A DNA stretch of 64,000 bases from Acidisoma cellulosilyticum (GCF_020621385.1 NZ_JAESVA010000012.1:62001-126000); one strand, 5' to 3'. Positions 27,363-37,088 are shown, numbered from the stretch's first letter. Notes: generated from the letters alone by a model not told the origin. A program made the numbers and translations.

Positions 27363-28937
27363 ATGCCGATGATGGAACGTCAGGACGCATGGTGGCAGCA
27401 CGCGCCGGTCTTCGACCCGCGCGATTTCGGTGCCGTCGGCGACGGCGTGGCGCTGGACAGCCCCGCCATCAATCGCGCCATCGCAAAGGCGGTCGATGCC
27501 GGTGGCGGCACAATTCGGCTCTCGGCCGGCACCTACCGTGCTTTCTCCGTGCGGCTCGCCAGCCGCATCCGCCTGCATCTGGAAGCGGGCGCCGTGCTGC
27601 GGGCCGCAGACCCGCCGCATGAGCCGACAGCGACCGGCGGCTATGACCTGCCGGAGCCGAGCCCTGCGGAAGACTTTCCCTATCAGGATTTCGGCCATAG
27701 CCATTTCCGCAACTCCCTTCTCTCCGGCCTGGGCCTGACGGATGTCGTGATCGACGGGCCCGGGCTGATCTGGGGCGCGGGCCTGGTCAACGGCGATTAC
27801 GAGCCAGGGCATCTGCCGGCCATGCAAGCGGGCGTCGGCAATAAGGCGCTGGCGCTGTTCGACTGTCAGCGCGTGCTGATCCGGGACGTCACCATTCTGG
27901 AAGCAGGGCATTTCGCTATCCTCGCCACAGGCTGCGCGGATATGGTGGTGGAGCGCGTGCGGATCGACACCAATCGCGACGGCATCAATCTCGATTGCTG
28001 CCGCAATGTGCGGGTCGAGAACTGCCGCATCAATTCGCCGAACGATGACGGCATCTGCCTCAAAAGCACCTATGCGCTGGGGCGGCTGGCCATGGCCGAG
28101 GATATTCTGATCCGGGGCAATTGGGTCAGCGGGCGCTATCAACTTGGCAGCACGCTCGACGGCACATATCGGTTCATCGATGAGGGGCCGGAGAAGACAG
28201 CCAATGTCACGCATCGCACCGGACGCATCAAATTCGGCACCGAATCCAATGGCGGTTTCCGCCGCGTGCGCATCATCGACAATCACCTGCAGGGGTCACG
28301 CGGTCTGGCGCTGGAGACGGTCGACGGCGCGGTGCTGGAAGACGTCACCATTCGCGGGCTGACGATGCGCGATCTGCGTCATGCGCCGATCTATATCCGC
28401 CTCGGCGCGCGGCTGCGCGGCCCGGCGGGGACCAGGCCGGGCATTCTAAGGGGCATCACCATCGCGGATGTGGAGGCACATCAAAGCTTCTCCTCCATGC
28501 CCATCATCATCGCAGGGATACCAGGCGCGCGGATCGAGGATATCACCCTGCGGCATATCCATCTGCAGCAGCCGGGCGGGCAAAGCGCGCGGATCGCGCG
28601 GCAGCGGGTGCCGGAGGCGATCGCGTCCTACCCCGATCCCGAGTGTTTCGGGGTCGATCTGCCGGGTTCAGGCCTGTTCGCGCGGCATGTGAAGGGGCTG
28701 ACGCTGCATCGCTTCACGGTGAATTGCGCGGAGCCGGACGCACGGCCGGTCGCCTGGTTGCAGGATGTGATTGGCGGCAGTGTGGAGACCCGCCATCTGC
28801 ATAATCTGACCGCTTCCCCGGCGATCCATGCCGAGGCGGCGGTCGCGATCCGGGTCCGGCAAAACGGCAGAAGACCGTTCAAGCTGACACAAGGCCCGCG
28901 CTATCTGCCTGTTCTGCCGGAGGATGCCCATGGCTGA
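27363..28937 (+). CDS. Glycoside hydrolase family 28-like (polygalacturonase fold) protein
   Basis: A 524-aa right-handed beta-helix enzyme. It opens with FDPRDFGAVGDGVALDSPAINRAI, the Pectate_lyase_3/GH28 N-terminal motif. The GH28 active-site strands show NRDGINLDCCRNV and NSPNDDGICLKS, where paired Asp residues supply the acid/base chemistry. No signal peptide is seen, so it may act on imported oligosaccharide. It could cleave galacturonan, rhamnogalacturonan or related glycans. Three ATGs (27363, 27369, 27372) are possible after GCAGGGGGCGG. It overlaps the next glycosidase gene by 8 bases. Confidence 0.87.
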   Translation: MPMMERQDAWWQHAPVFDPRDFGAVGDGVALDSPAINRAIAKAVDAGGGTIRLSAGTYRAFSVRLASRIRLHLEAGAVLRAADPPHEPTATGGYDLPEPSPAEDFPYQDFGHSHFRNSLLSGLGLTDVVIDGPGLIWGAGLVNGDYEPGHLPAMQAGVGNKALALFDCQRVLIRDVTILEAGHFAILATGCADMVVERVRIDTNRDGINLDCCRNVRVENCRINSPNDDGICLKSTYALGRLAMAEDILIRGNWVSGRYQLGSTLDGTYRFIDEGPEKTANVTHRTGRIKFGTESNGGFRRVRIIDNHLQGSRGLALETVDGAVLEDVTIRGLTMRDLRHAPIYIRLGARLRGPAGTRPGILRGITIADVEAHQSFSSMPIIIAGIPGARIEDITLRHIHLQQPGGQSARIARQRVPEAIASYPDPECFGVDLPGSGLFARHVKGLTLHRFTVNCAEPDARPVAWLQDVIGGSVETRHLHNLTASPAIHAEAAVAIRVRQNGRRPFKLTQGPRYLPVLPEDAHG

Positions 28938-30576
28938 TGTTTCACGCGTCGATCGGCTCAGGGCCTATGGCCAGGACGGTTGGCATCGCGGCCAGCTGCT
29001 CGGCTTTTCCGGCGTCGAATCCGCTTATCCGGCGGATCATGAGGGCGCGATCATCCTGCGCACGATGACGGAGCCGGCGGGCTTGGCTGTCGTCTTCCCT
29101 GGCGCGGCGCGGCTGGTATTTGCCGCCGTGCCGGTCAAGGCTGTTGTCAGCAACGATTTTTTGCTGGCCGACGGGGTGATGGGCGTCCTGGCCGATCCCT
29201 ATCACCTGCTGATCGAAGGCGATGTGCGGGTTGAGAGCGTCAGCGACCTATTGCGCGTCGCGACGGGCAATGGGCGAACCCTGATCGGTACAGCAGCGCG
29301 TTTCGACCCTGAGCTTTTGACCTCCGATCTGCCGGCGCATCTTGCGAAGCGTGCCGCATGGATCGAACAACAACCGCTTCTGGCTGCGGCCAGTGACGAA
29401 CGGAAAGGAATAATCTTTCGGGCGCTGGCGGTGATGAAGGGGCAGGTCTCCGGCCCGGAAGCAGCGCTCACCCAGGCCTGGACGACGCCGGACCGCTTTC
29501 CGCATAAGGATATGTGGCTGTGGGATTCGGTCTTTCATGCCATCGGCTGGCGGCATCTCGATCTGCCGCTGGCGCGCGCGATGATCGAAGCGGTCTTCGA
29601 CGGGCAGCGGCCGAACGGGTTCGTGCCGCATCAGATGTCGCCCACACGCCGGCCCTCCGGCTATACGCAGCCGCCGGTGCTGGCGCTGGGCGTGAAGCTG
29701 GTGAATGACATCGCGCCTGACCCGGATTGGATCGCGCGCCTTTATCCCAAACTCGCGGCGGCGGTGGAATGGGATCTTAACAACCGCGACCATGACGGCG
29801 ACGGGCTGATGGAATGGTTCATCGAGGGTGACCCGACATCGCGCAGCGGCGAAAGCGGGATGGATAATTCCCCGCGCTTCGACTTCAACTATCCGACCGC
29901 GCTCGCGGTCACCGATTTCAACGCCTATATCGCGCATGAATGCGAAATCCTGGCCGGCTTCGCGCAAGACCTGGGGCATGCGGCGGAGTCCATGCTGTGG
30001 GGTGGCCGGCATGCGTCGCTCTGCCATCGCATCAATACCAGTCTTTGGTCGGATGCTTATGGATTCTACTGCGATTACGACAGTGCGGCGGCCGAACGAT
30101 CCCCGGTACTGGCGAGTGCGGGCTTTCTGCCGCTGCTGTGCGGCGCGCCGAGCATCGACCGGGCGAAGACCCTGCTGACGCATCTGAAAAATCCCGAGAG
30201 TTTCGGCACGGCCTTTCCGGTACCCTCCATCGCTGCCTCCGATCATGCGCATTATTCGAAGGATATGTGGCGCGGCCCGACCTGGATCAATATCAACTGG
30301 CTGATCGCCAGGGGGCTTGAGCGCTACGCGCCCTATGACGGCGCCTTCGGCGACGCGGCGGCGGAGATTGACCGGGCAACGATTGCCGAGATCGAGCGCT
30401 GCGCGGCCGAATTCGGCACCTTCTTCGAATATTACGACGACCGGCGCGCGGTCGAGCCGCCGCTTCTGCTGCGCAAGGGCATCTGCGATCCGAACAACCC
30501 TTTTCGTCAGGTCATTCATGACTATGGCTGGACGACGACACTGTATCTGGACCTGATCGCGCGGGCGCATCCCTGA
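28930..30576 (+). CDS. (alpha/alpha)6-barrel glycoside hydrolase (GH63/MGH-like or trehalase-like)
   Basis: A 548-aa protein. The N-terminal third is beta-rich. From about residue 170 it has a six-hairpin glycosidase domain with FPHKDMWLWDSVFHAIGWRH, PNGFVPHQMSP, DNSPRF and KDMWRGPTWININWL, the Asp/Glu-bearing loops of GH63/GH37-type enzymes. It is translationally coupled to the GH28 gene. The GGAGG at 28919-28923 abuts ATG 28924 but stands six bases from ATG 28930, so 28930 is the better start. Together they look like a cytoplasmic oligosaccharide-degrading pair. The exact linkage is not known. Confidence 0.85.
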   Translation: MADVSRVDRLRAYGQDGWHRGQLLGFSGVESAYPADHEGAIILRTMTEPAGLAVVFPGAARLVFAAVPVKAVVSNDFLLADGVMGVLADPYHLLIEGDVRVESVSDLLRVATGNGRTLIGTAARFDPELLTSDLPAHLAKRAAWIEQQPLLAAASDERKGIIFRALAVMKGQVSGPEAALTQAWTTPDRFPHKDMWLWDSVFHAIGWRHLDLPLARAMIEAVFDGQRPNGFVPHQMSPTRRPSGYTQPPVLALGVKLVNDIAPDPDWIARLYPKLAAAVEWDLNNRDHDGDGLMEWFIEGDPTSRSGESGMDNSPRFDFNYPTALAVTDFNAYIAHECEILAGFAQDLGHAAESMLWGGRHASLCHRINTSLWSDAYGFYCDYDSAAAERSPVLASAGFLPLLCGAPSIDRAKTLLTHLKNPESFGTAFPVPSIAASDHAHYSKDMWRGPTWININWLIARGLERYAPYDGAFGDAAAEIDRATIAEIERCAAEFGTFFEYYDDRRAVEPPLLLRKGICDPNNPFRQVIHDYGWTTTLYLDLIARAHP

Positions 30577-30630
30577 ACCGCGTTCCGAAAAACCCCTGGA
30601 CAGCGGCGCCCCGATTGCACAAAGGGGGGC

Positions 30631-31119
30631 ATGGCGACATCCGACCTCCCCGAGGATATGCTCTGCGCGGCCTTGCCCTACCGGCTTGGACGGCATGGGC
30701 TTGAGATCCTGCTCATCAGCAGCCGCGAGACGCGGGGCTGGGGCATTCCGATGGAATGGGCAACGGCGGAACGCCACCCGGACCGGACGGCCGAGATCGA
30801 AGCCTTTCGCGCGGCCGGTGTGAAGGGGGCGATCTCACGCAAGCCGATCGGGGACTATCCGTCCAGCCGGCGGCTGGCCGAGGGTGAGGAGCGGCCTTGC
30901 CTGGTGGAGGTCTATCCGCTTCTGGTCTCCAACGAGGCGGCCACCTGGCCCGAGAAAAACCAACGCAGACGGATCTGGTTCCCAGGGAACGAGGCAGCCG
31001 AGAAGGTTGCCGAAAGCGGATTGGCGCTGATCATCCGGGAATGGCAGGAGACGCGGGTCAGTTCCGGACGCGGCACAGCCAAGATGGCAAGGGGCCGTGG
31101 CGGAAGCCGTCACGGCTGA
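30631..31119 (+). CDS. Nudix-like protein with degenerate Nudix box
   Basis: A 162-aa protein with the diphosphoinositol-phosphohydrolase style of Nudix fold (CAALPYRLGRHGLEILLISS, RGWGIPMEWATAE, EAFRAAGVKGAISR, PCLVEVYPLLV). The helix that should read REUxEExGU has TAEIEAFRAAGVKG, lacking the tandem catalytic Glu and the leading Gly residues. It may be inactive or altered in metal use. AAAGGGGGGC precedes ATG 30631. The basic tail (KMARGRGGSRHG) could bind nucleic acid. The role is unknown. Confidence 0.7.
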   Translation: MATSDLPEDMLCAALPYRLGRHGLEILLISSRETRGWGIPMEWATAERHPDRTAEIEAFRAAGVKGAISRKPIGDYPSSRRLAEGEERPCLVEVYPLLVSNEAATWPEKNQRRRIWFPGNEAAEKVAESGLALIIREWQETRVSSGRGTAKMARGRGGSRHG

Positions 31120-31155
31120 CAGGCATAAGCGCAAGCCATCCTGCGCTGGCCGATT

Positions 31156-32178
31156 TTATTCCGCCGGAAAGGGCACCATGCGGCCGCGCTTTTCGTCCCA
31201 AAGCGCGAAGCTGGGCGTTTTCAGCGCCTCCGCGAGGGTCAGCGTGGTCACGACCGCCATCGTCTCCCGACAGGCTTCATGACAATCATGCAGCCGGTAA
31301 TTCGGGATGGATGGGCGCAGATGATGCAGATGATGCGTGCCGATATCGGCGCTGAACCACCGCAATAGCCGGGGCAATTTCAGATAGGACGAGCCGTGCA
31401 GGGCGGCGCCGGTCTGCGTCCAATCCGCCTGAGAGAACCATTGCGATTCCTCGAACCGATGCTGCACCGAGAAGAGCCAGATGCCGATGATCGAGGCGAT
31501 CGTCAAAGCCGGCAGATGCACCAAAAGGACCGTTTTTATACCGAAAAGGTAAATCAGAGGGCCAAAGATGAGCAACAGCGCGAGATTCAATCCATAGACG
31601 CTGCGCCGCTCCGCCGCGAAGGACAAGGGCGTATCGAATGGCAGGCGTTGCAGGACCAAGAAGACCAGGAGCGGCTGCAGCAGATGGATCAGAGCCGGGT
31701 TATGGCTGATCCGGTACAGGCGGCGCTTCAGCGGGCTCAAGGCCTCATATTCGGCGAGCGTCAGACAATCGGTATAAAAATCGGCCGGATAACCGCGCAG
31801 ATCCAGATTGTTCTGGCTGACATGGTGCCGCGCATGCACCCGCCGCCACCAGGCAAAAGGCGTCAGCGTGACTAGGCTGCAGGCGCGGCCGAGAATCCGG
31901 TTATGCAGGGGCGCGGAAAAAAACGAGTTATGTCCGCAATCATGCTGGAAAATAAAGATACGGATCATCAGCCCGCTATAGGGAATCGCCAGCAACAAGG
32001 TCAGCCATACCGACACTTTCGCCAAAGCATACATAGCCACCGACAGCGCCAGATAAGGCCCGAAGGTCGAAACCACCTGCCACACCGCGCGCATCTGCTG
32101 TGGCGCCTGAAAGGTGCGTATGCGGGCTTGTTCGGCGGCATCCATGGCCGTGGGTATTGTCGTCGAGACAAGCGACAC
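31156..32178 (-). CDS. Fatty acid desaturase
   Basis: A 340-aa membrane di-iron desaturase. The three His boxes are HDCGH (about residue 79), HARHH (about 115) and HHLHH (about 277), with hydrophobic pairs between. The family introduces a double bond in acyl lipids or acts as a hydroxylase or ketolase. Without a neighbour clue I would call it an acyl-lipid desaturase for membrane fluidity. The GTG start 32178 is preceded by AAGGATTTTCCTC. An ATG eleven codons later has no Shine-Dalgarno. It is convergent with the Nudix gene. Confidence 0.9.
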   Translation of the reverse strand: MSLVSTTIPTAMDAAEQARIRTFQAPQQMRAVWQVVSTFGPYLALSVAMYALAKVSVWLTLLLAIPYSGLMIRIFIFQHDCGHNSFFSAPLHNRILGRACSLVTLTPFAWWRRVHARHHVSQNNLDLRGYPADFYTDCLTLAEYEALSPLKRRLYRISHNPALIHLLQPLLVFLVLQRLPFDTPLSFAAERRSVYGLNLALLLIFGPLIYLFGIKTVLLVHLPALTIASIIGIWLFSVQHRFEESQWFSQADWTQTGAALHGSSYLKLPRLLRWFSADIGTHHLHHLRPSIPNYRLHDCHEACRETMAVVTTLTLAEALKTPSFALWDEKRGRMVPFPAE

Positions 32179-32352
32179 GAGGAAAATCCTTACTACGGGC
32201 CCGGATCAGAGGCGCCCGACCGCAGGATAGCATAAATGTGAGAAAGTCGATTTTGCGCGTTTTCAGCATCGCGGCCGTCAGAGATGTCGTTCCGGTTCCA
32301 GGGGGCGCGACACAGGGATTCGTCAATGCAAGTCATGGAAGCATTGCGCCCG

Positions 32353-33249
32353 CTACAATGCGCCGTTGAGCGTCTGGATCAGGTTGCGCAGCAGCGCGGG
32401 TTCGCGTCCCGTACGGGTGGCCAGGGCCAGACGCGCGACGGGCACGAAATCCGTAATGCGCCGATAGGCGATGCCGCGCATGGCAATCTGCGCGATCGAT
32501 TGCGGCACGATGGCGATGCCGAGTTCGGCGGCGACGAGGCTCAACCCCGAGGCGATCTGCGGCGCGATCTGGCTGGTAATGGGCTCGAAACCCGCTTCGC
32601 GGCAGGCCGACAGCACTTCGTGATAAAGGCTCAGCCCGATCGCGGGCGGAAACAGGATCAGCGGCTCCTGCGCTAAGGCCGCGAGCGCGATGCTGCGCGA
32701 CGTCGCGAGCGGATGGGCTTTGGGGATGGCCGCGACCATCGACTCATCCGGCAGGCGATGCAGGTGCAGGCCGTCCAATTCCTGCAATCCTGGCCGCAGG
32801 AAGATCGCGTCCAGCTCCTCCCGCCGCAACTGGTCGAGCAGGCCCATCGTGTTCAGCTCCTCCAGCTTGATCTGCACCGTGGGGTAACGCCTGCGGAAAT
32901 TGCGAATGGTCCGCGTGACGATAGGGTGGAAGGCGGCTGACCCGGTCAGGCCGATCGCGAGCAGCCCGGCCTCGCCCCTGGCAGCCCGCTGGGCCGCCAG
33001 TTTTGCGCGTTCGGCGGCGGCGACCACGCTTTCGGCCTCCACCAGAAAGGCCCGGCCGGATTCCGTCAGCGCCGCGCCATGCGGCAGACGGTGAAACAGC
33101 GGTGCGCCGAGTTCACGTTCCAGATCGCGGATCTGCTGGCTGAGCGGCGGCTGACCGATGCCGAGGCGGGCCGCCGCACGAGTGAAATTGCGTTCCTCGG
33201 CGACCGCCAGGAAGTAGCGGATATGGCGCAGCTCCACCGGTATCTCCAA
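32353..33249 (-). CDS. LysR-family transcriptional regulator
   Basis: A 298-aa regulator. The N-terminal winged helix-turn-helix is LRHIRYFLAVAEERNFTRAA with ARLGIGQPPLSQQIRDLE, and the C-terminal domain is the substrate-binding type (LLAIGLTGSAAFHPIV). This BenM/CatR-like subgroup binds aromatic or carboxylic effectors. It is divergent from an MFS gene across 78 bases, the usual LysR-target arrangement, so it probably controls that carrier and itself. Confidence 0.92.
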   Translation of the reverse strand: MEIPVELRHIRYFLAVAEERNFTRAAARLGIGQPPLSQQIRDLERELGAPLFHRLPHGAALTESGRAFLVEAESVVAAAERAKLAAQRAARGEAGLLAIGLTGSAAFHPIVTRTIRNFRRRYPTVQIKLEELNTMGLLDQLRREELDAIFLRPGLQELDGLHLHRLPDESMVAAIPKAHPLATSRSIALAALAQEPLILFPPAIGLSLYHEVLSACREAGFEPITSQIAPQIASGLSLVAAELGIAIVPQSIAQIAMRGIAYRRITDFVPVARLALATRTGREPALLRNLIQTLNGAL

Positions 33250-33327
33250 AACATATCAAGAATGACAGTGCCATATATTGGACAAATGGAGCGAGGCTGA
33301 CCAGTTTCACGGGCGAAGGAATTGCCC
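33250..33327. promoter_or_regulatory. LysR / MFS divergent promoter region
   Basis: A short AT-rich gap holds an imperfect dyad, CCAAAACATAT on the left and ATATATTGG on the right (about 33247-33285), which could hold the LysR operator. The MFS Shine-Dalgarno is GAAGGAATTGCCC. Confidence 0.45.
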
Positions 33328-34611
33328 ATGTTCAAGACCCAGACCTTTGCTCACCAGACCTTGGCCCTTAAGCGCAGACAGACGGATATTCGCCCGGCTA
33401 TCGCACCCGTGAAAGTGCGGCGCGGTACGCCGGACTATCAGCGTATCTCGCTGGCGCTATTCCTGGCCGGCTTCGCGACCTTTTCGCTGCTTTATACGGT
33501 GCAGCCGCTGCTGCCGCTATTTGCCCAGCATTTTCATGTGACGCCGGCCGCGAGTTCCCTTGCCTTGTCGCTATCCACCGGCGCGCTGGCCTGCGCCATC
33601 ATGCTTGCCGCCATGCTGTCGGAAACGGCTGGCCGGCGCGGGCTGATGTTCATCTCGATGAGTGCCGCCGCGATCATGAATATCGTCGCGGGCCTCGCGC
33701 CGAATTGGACGACCCTGCTGATCGCCCGTGCGCTGGAGGGTTTCGTGCTCGGCGGCGTGCCGGCGGTCGCCATGGCCTATCTGGCGGAGGAGATCGACGG
33801 CGGCAGCCTGGGCCTCGCCATGGGGCGCTATGTCGGCGGGACGGCGTTCGGCGGCATGATGGGGCGCGTCGGCGCCGGATTGTTCGCCGAGGCATTCGGC
33901 TGGCGGGCGGCCCTCTGCATCATGGGGGCGCTGGGTGTGGCGGCGGCGATCGCCTTCGTGCTTCTGCTGCCCGCGTCACGCTATTTCGACCGCAAACGGG
34001 GCTTCGACCTGCGCTTTCATGTCCGCGCCTGGGGCGGCCATCTGACGGACCGGGGCTTGCCGCTGCTTTTCGCGATCGGCTTCCTGGTCATGGGCGCATT
34101 CGTCACCGTCTATAACTATGCCGGTTTCCGGCTGATGGCCGCGCCCTATCATTTCAGCCAGACCGTCATCGGGCTGATCTTTACCGTCTATGTCTTCGGC
34201 ATTGTCGCGTCCTCGACCGCGGGCAGTGCTGCCGACAAGCTGGGCCGTGGCCGCGTATTGCCTATGGGCCTGGGGACGGCGCTGATCGGCGCGCTGCTGA
34301 CGCTGAGCGCTGCCGTTCCCGTCATCATCCTCGGCATCATTCTGTTGACGGTCGGCTTCTTCATCTCCCATGCCGTCGCCAGCGGTTGGGTCGGGCGGTT
34401 GGCGGCGGGGTCCAAGGGCCATGCATCCTCGCTCTATCTGCTCGCCTATTATCTCGGCTCCAGCGTCGCGGGCACGGCCGGCGGCTGGTTCTGGTCGCAT
34501 GGCGGTTGGCCGGGGGTGATCAGCTTCGCGGGCGTCTGCCTGGTGCTGGCGCTATTCTGCGGCCTCGGCGTCGGCCGGATCAGCCGGCCGCAAAGGGCAG
34601 AGCCCCGCTGA
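33328..34611 (+). CDS. MFS transporter (YnfM-like efflux type)
   Basis: A 427-aa transporter with twelve hydrophobic helices after a roughly 40-residue polar N-terminus. It has the first-half pattern FSLLYTVQPLLPLFAQHF and SLALSLSTGALACAI, and the loop LSETAGRRGLMF as in YnfM/bicyclomycin-type drug:H+ antiporters. The ATG 33328 is six bases after an in-frame TTG and has AAGGA at a good distance. Its divergent LysR partner points to induced export (or import) of an aromatic or acidic compound. The substrate is unknown. Confidence 0.88.
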   Translation: MFKTQTFAHQTLALKRRQTDIRPAIAPVKVRRGTPDYQRISLALFLAGFATFSLLYTVQPLLPLFAQHFHVTPAASSLALSLSTGALACAIMLAAMLSETAGRRGLMFISMSAAAIMNIVAGLAPNWTTLLIARALEGFVLGGVPAVAMAYLAEEIDGGSLGLAMGRYVGGTAFGGMMGRVGAGLFAEAFGWRAALCIMGALGVAAAIAFVLLLPASRYFDRKRGFDLRFHVRAWGGHLTDRGLPLLFAIGFLVMGAFVTVYNYAGFRLMAAPYHFSQTVIGLIFTVYVFGIVASSTAGSAADKLGRGRVLPMGLGTALIGALLTLSAAVPVIILGIILLTVGFFISHAVASGWVGRLAAGSKGHASSLYLLAYYLGSSVAGTAGGWFWSHGGWPGVISFAGVCLVLALFCGLGVGRISRPQRAEPR

Positions 34612-34664
34612 ACACAGGCGCTTTCGGCTGACGCCGGCCGCGCTCTCTGCTAAGGGCTGCCGCC

Positions 34665-35441
34665 ATGTCCCTTCCGGTGGCCCTCGCGATCGTTTTGGCT
34701 GCAGCCATGCTGGCCGGCGTCGTCAGCCTGTTCGTGCATCATCACGTGCATGTGGAACTGCGCCGCCGGCACAATGAAATCGGCACCGCGGTCTTCCTGC
34801 AGCTTGGCGTGATCTTCGCCGTGCTGCTGGCCTTCGTCTTCAGCGAGGTCTGGAGCGACTACAATAACGCGGCCAATGCCGTGCAACTGGAATGTAGCGC
34901 CCTGCAGGGTGCGGCCGTCCTGGCCAGCGCCCTGCCGAAGGCCGAAGGCCTGCCGATCCTGCAAACGGAGCGCAGCTATATCGACGGTGTCGTCCATCAC
35001 GAATGGGCGGCGATGAGCCTGACGCGGGACGAGGATTCGGCCATCGCCGACCGGCTGGCGAAACTCATTCAGTCCACGGCCCAGATGAGGCCGACCGACA
35101 TGGCTGATCTTGGTACGCGGCAACAGCTTCTGACCTTTCTGGAACAGGCCAATACCGAAAGATCGACGCGATTGTTTCAGACCAGCAGCGGCGTGCCGGC
35201 GCTGCTTTGGTGTCTGCTCATCGGTTTCGGCGGCGTGCTGGCGGTCTTCGTCACTTTGGCGGGCGTCGATCATCGTGGTGCCCTGATCAGTTTTTCGGTC
35301 ACCTTTGCGACCGCCGTCGCTGCTATTCTCGTTCTCATCCATCTGCTGGACTATCCTTTCGAGGGCGCGCTGGCGCTCGGGTCCCAGCCCTTCGTGGCCG
35401 CGGGCGTGAAGGTGAGTGCCATGATCCAGATGGTGCGTTAG
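34665..35441 (+). CDS. DUF4239 family membrane protein (bestrophin-like)
   Basis: A 258-aa protein. It has an N-terminal helix (VALAIVLAAAMLAGVVSLFV), HNEIGTAVFLQLGVIFAVLLAF as the second helix, a central soluble segment with ERSYIDGVVHHEW, and two C-terminal helices (LLWCLLIGFGGVLAVFVTLA, FATAVAAILVLIHLLDYPF). This order of two plus two helices around a cytosolic domain fits DUF4239. Function is unknown. AAGGG precedes the ATG. The next gene begins nine bases after its stop, so they are likely in one operon. Confidence 0.8.
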   Translation: MSLPVALAIVLAAAMLAGVVSLFVHHHVHVELRRRHNEIGTAVFLQLGVIFAVLLAFVFSEVWSDYNNAANAVQLECSALQGAAVLASALPKAEGLPILQTERSYIDGVVHHEWAAMSLTRDEDSAIADRLAKLIQSTAQMRPTDMADLGTRQQLLTFLEQANTERSTRLFQTSSGVPALLWCLLIGFGGVLAVFVTLAGVDHRGALISFSVTFATAVAAILVLIHLLDYPFEGALALGSQPFVAAGVKVSAMIQMVR

Positions 35442-35450
35442 AGGTCTTCG

Positions 35451-37088
35451 ATGCTGCGCGTCACGGAAATCAAACTTCCTCTCGATCATGACCCGGCGGC
35501 GCTGGCTGCCGCCATTGCCGGCCGTCTGCACCTGTCGCCCGAGCAATTGGGCGGGCATGAGGTGGTGCGGCGCGGCTATGACGCTCGGCGGCGCTCGGCC
35601 ATCACGCTGGTCTATACCGTCGATGTCGCGGTGCCGGACGAGGCTGGCGTGCTGGCGCGCGTGCAGGACGACAAGCATGTCGGGCAGGCGCCGGATATGG
35701 GCTATCGGCTGGTGGCCCGCGCCCCGGCCCATCTCGCGCAGCGGCCGGTCGTCATCGGGGCCGGGCCCTGCGGCTTGCTGGCGGCGCTGACGCTGGCGCA
35801 GATGGGCTTTCGGCCGATCATGCTGGAACGCGGCAAGGTGGTGCGCGAACGTACCAAGGACACCTGGGCGCTATGGCGTCGCGGCGTGTTGACGCCGGAA
35901 TCGAATGTGCAATTCGGCGAGGGTGGGGCAGGCACTTTCTCGGACGGCAAGCTCTATTCCGGTATCAAGGACCCGCTGCATCTCGGCCGCCGGGTATTGT
36001 CGGAATTCGTCGCCGCCGGTGCCCCGCCAGAGATCATGTATGTCAGCAAGCCGCATATCGGCACCTTCCGGCTGGTGACGGTGGTGGAAAGCCTGCGGCA
36101 GCAGATCGAGGCGCTGGGCGGCACCTATCGGTTCGAGAGCCGCGCCGACGATATCGAGATCGCGGAAGGCGCGGACGGCAGCCGGCAGGTGACGGCGGTC
36201 GTTCTGGCCAATGGCGAGCGTCTGGCGACCAACCATGTCGTGCTGGCGGTGGGCCATAGCGCGCGCGATACCTTTCCCATGCTGGAGGCGCGCGGCGTTG
36301 CGATGGTCGCGAAACCCTTCTCGCTGGGCTTTCGCATCGAGCATCCGCAGGCGCTGATCGACAGCTGCCGCTTCGGTGCCCATGCCGGCAATCCGATCCT
36401 GGGGGCGGCCGACTACAAGATCGTCCATCACGCGCAGAACGGCCGCTCGGTTTATAGTTTCTGCATGTGCCCGGGCGGGCAGGTGGTGGCGGCGACCTCG
36501 GAACCCGGCCTGGTCGTGACCAATGGCATGAGCCAGTATTCCCGCGCCGAGCTTAATGCCAATGCCGGTATCGTCGTCGGCATCACGCCCGAGGATTATC
36601 CGGGCGGACCGCTGGCCGGCATCGCCTTTCAACGCCATTGGGAGGCCCAGGCCTTCACGGCCGGCGGCGGAGACTATCGCGCGCCGGTGCAGTTGGTGGG
36701 GGACTTTCTGGCCGGCCGGGCGTCCACCAAACTCGGCAGCGTCGTCCCGTCCTACAAGCCGGGCGTCCTGCCCACCGATCTTTCGACCTGCCTGCCGGAT
36801 TACGCGATCGCGGCCATCCGTGAGGCGATCCCGGCCTTCGACCGCCAAATTCGGGGTTTCTCAATGGCCGACGCGGTGCTGACGGGGGTAGAGACGCGCA
36901 CGTCCTCGCCCTTGCGCATCAGCCGGGCGGGCGATTTTCAGAGCGTCAATACGCAGGGGCTTTACCCGGCCGGCGAGGGCGCGGGTTTCGCGGGCGGGAT
37001 TCTGTCGGCCGGCGTGGACGGCATTCGCGTCGCCGAAGCGGTCGCGCTGGCGATGACGGCGCCTGCGGGCGCTAAGCTGGACTCGTAA
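35451..37088 (+). CDS. FAD-dependent dehydrogenase of the COG2509 type
   Basis: A 545-aa flavoprotein. An N-terminal roughly 95-residue domain (LRVTEIKLPLDHDPAAL) precedes a Rossmann motif (PVVIGAGPCGLLAALTLAQ). GEGGAGTFSDGKL follows, then the C-terminal FAD-binding glycine-rich region GLYPAGEGAGFAGGI. The substrate is unknown for the family. Cys-rich CMCPGG near residue 341 is characteristic. It lies downstream of the DUF4239 gene with a GAGG Shine-Dalgarno. Its 3' end overlaps a possible 32-residue antisense micro-ORF. Confidence 0.88.
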   Translation: MLRVTEIKLPLDHDPAALAAAIAGRLHLSPEQLGGHEVVRRGYDARRRSAITLVYTVDVAVPDEAGVLARVQDDKHVGQAPDMGYRLVARAPAHLAQRPVVIGAGPCGLLAALTLAQMGFRPIMLERGKVVRERTKDTWALWRRGVLTPESNVQFGEGGAGTFSDGKLYSGIKDPLHLGRRVLSEFVAAGAPPEIMYVSKPHIGTFRLVTVVESLRQQIEALGGTYRFESRADDIEIAEGADGSRQVTAVVLANGERLATNHVVLAVGHSARDTFPMLEARGVAMVAKPFSLGFRIEHPQALIDSCRFGAHAGNPILGAADYKIVHHAQNGRSVYSFCMCPGGQVVAATSEPGLVVTNGMSQYSRAELNANAGIVVGITPEDYPGGPLAGIAFQRHWEAQAFTAGGGDYRAPVQLVGDFLAGRASTKLGSVVPSYKPGVLPTDLSTCLPDYAIAAIREAIPAFDRQIRGFSMADAVLTGVETRTSSPLRISRAGDFQSVNTQGLYPAGEGAGFAGGILSAGVDGIRVAEAVALAMTAPAGAKLDS

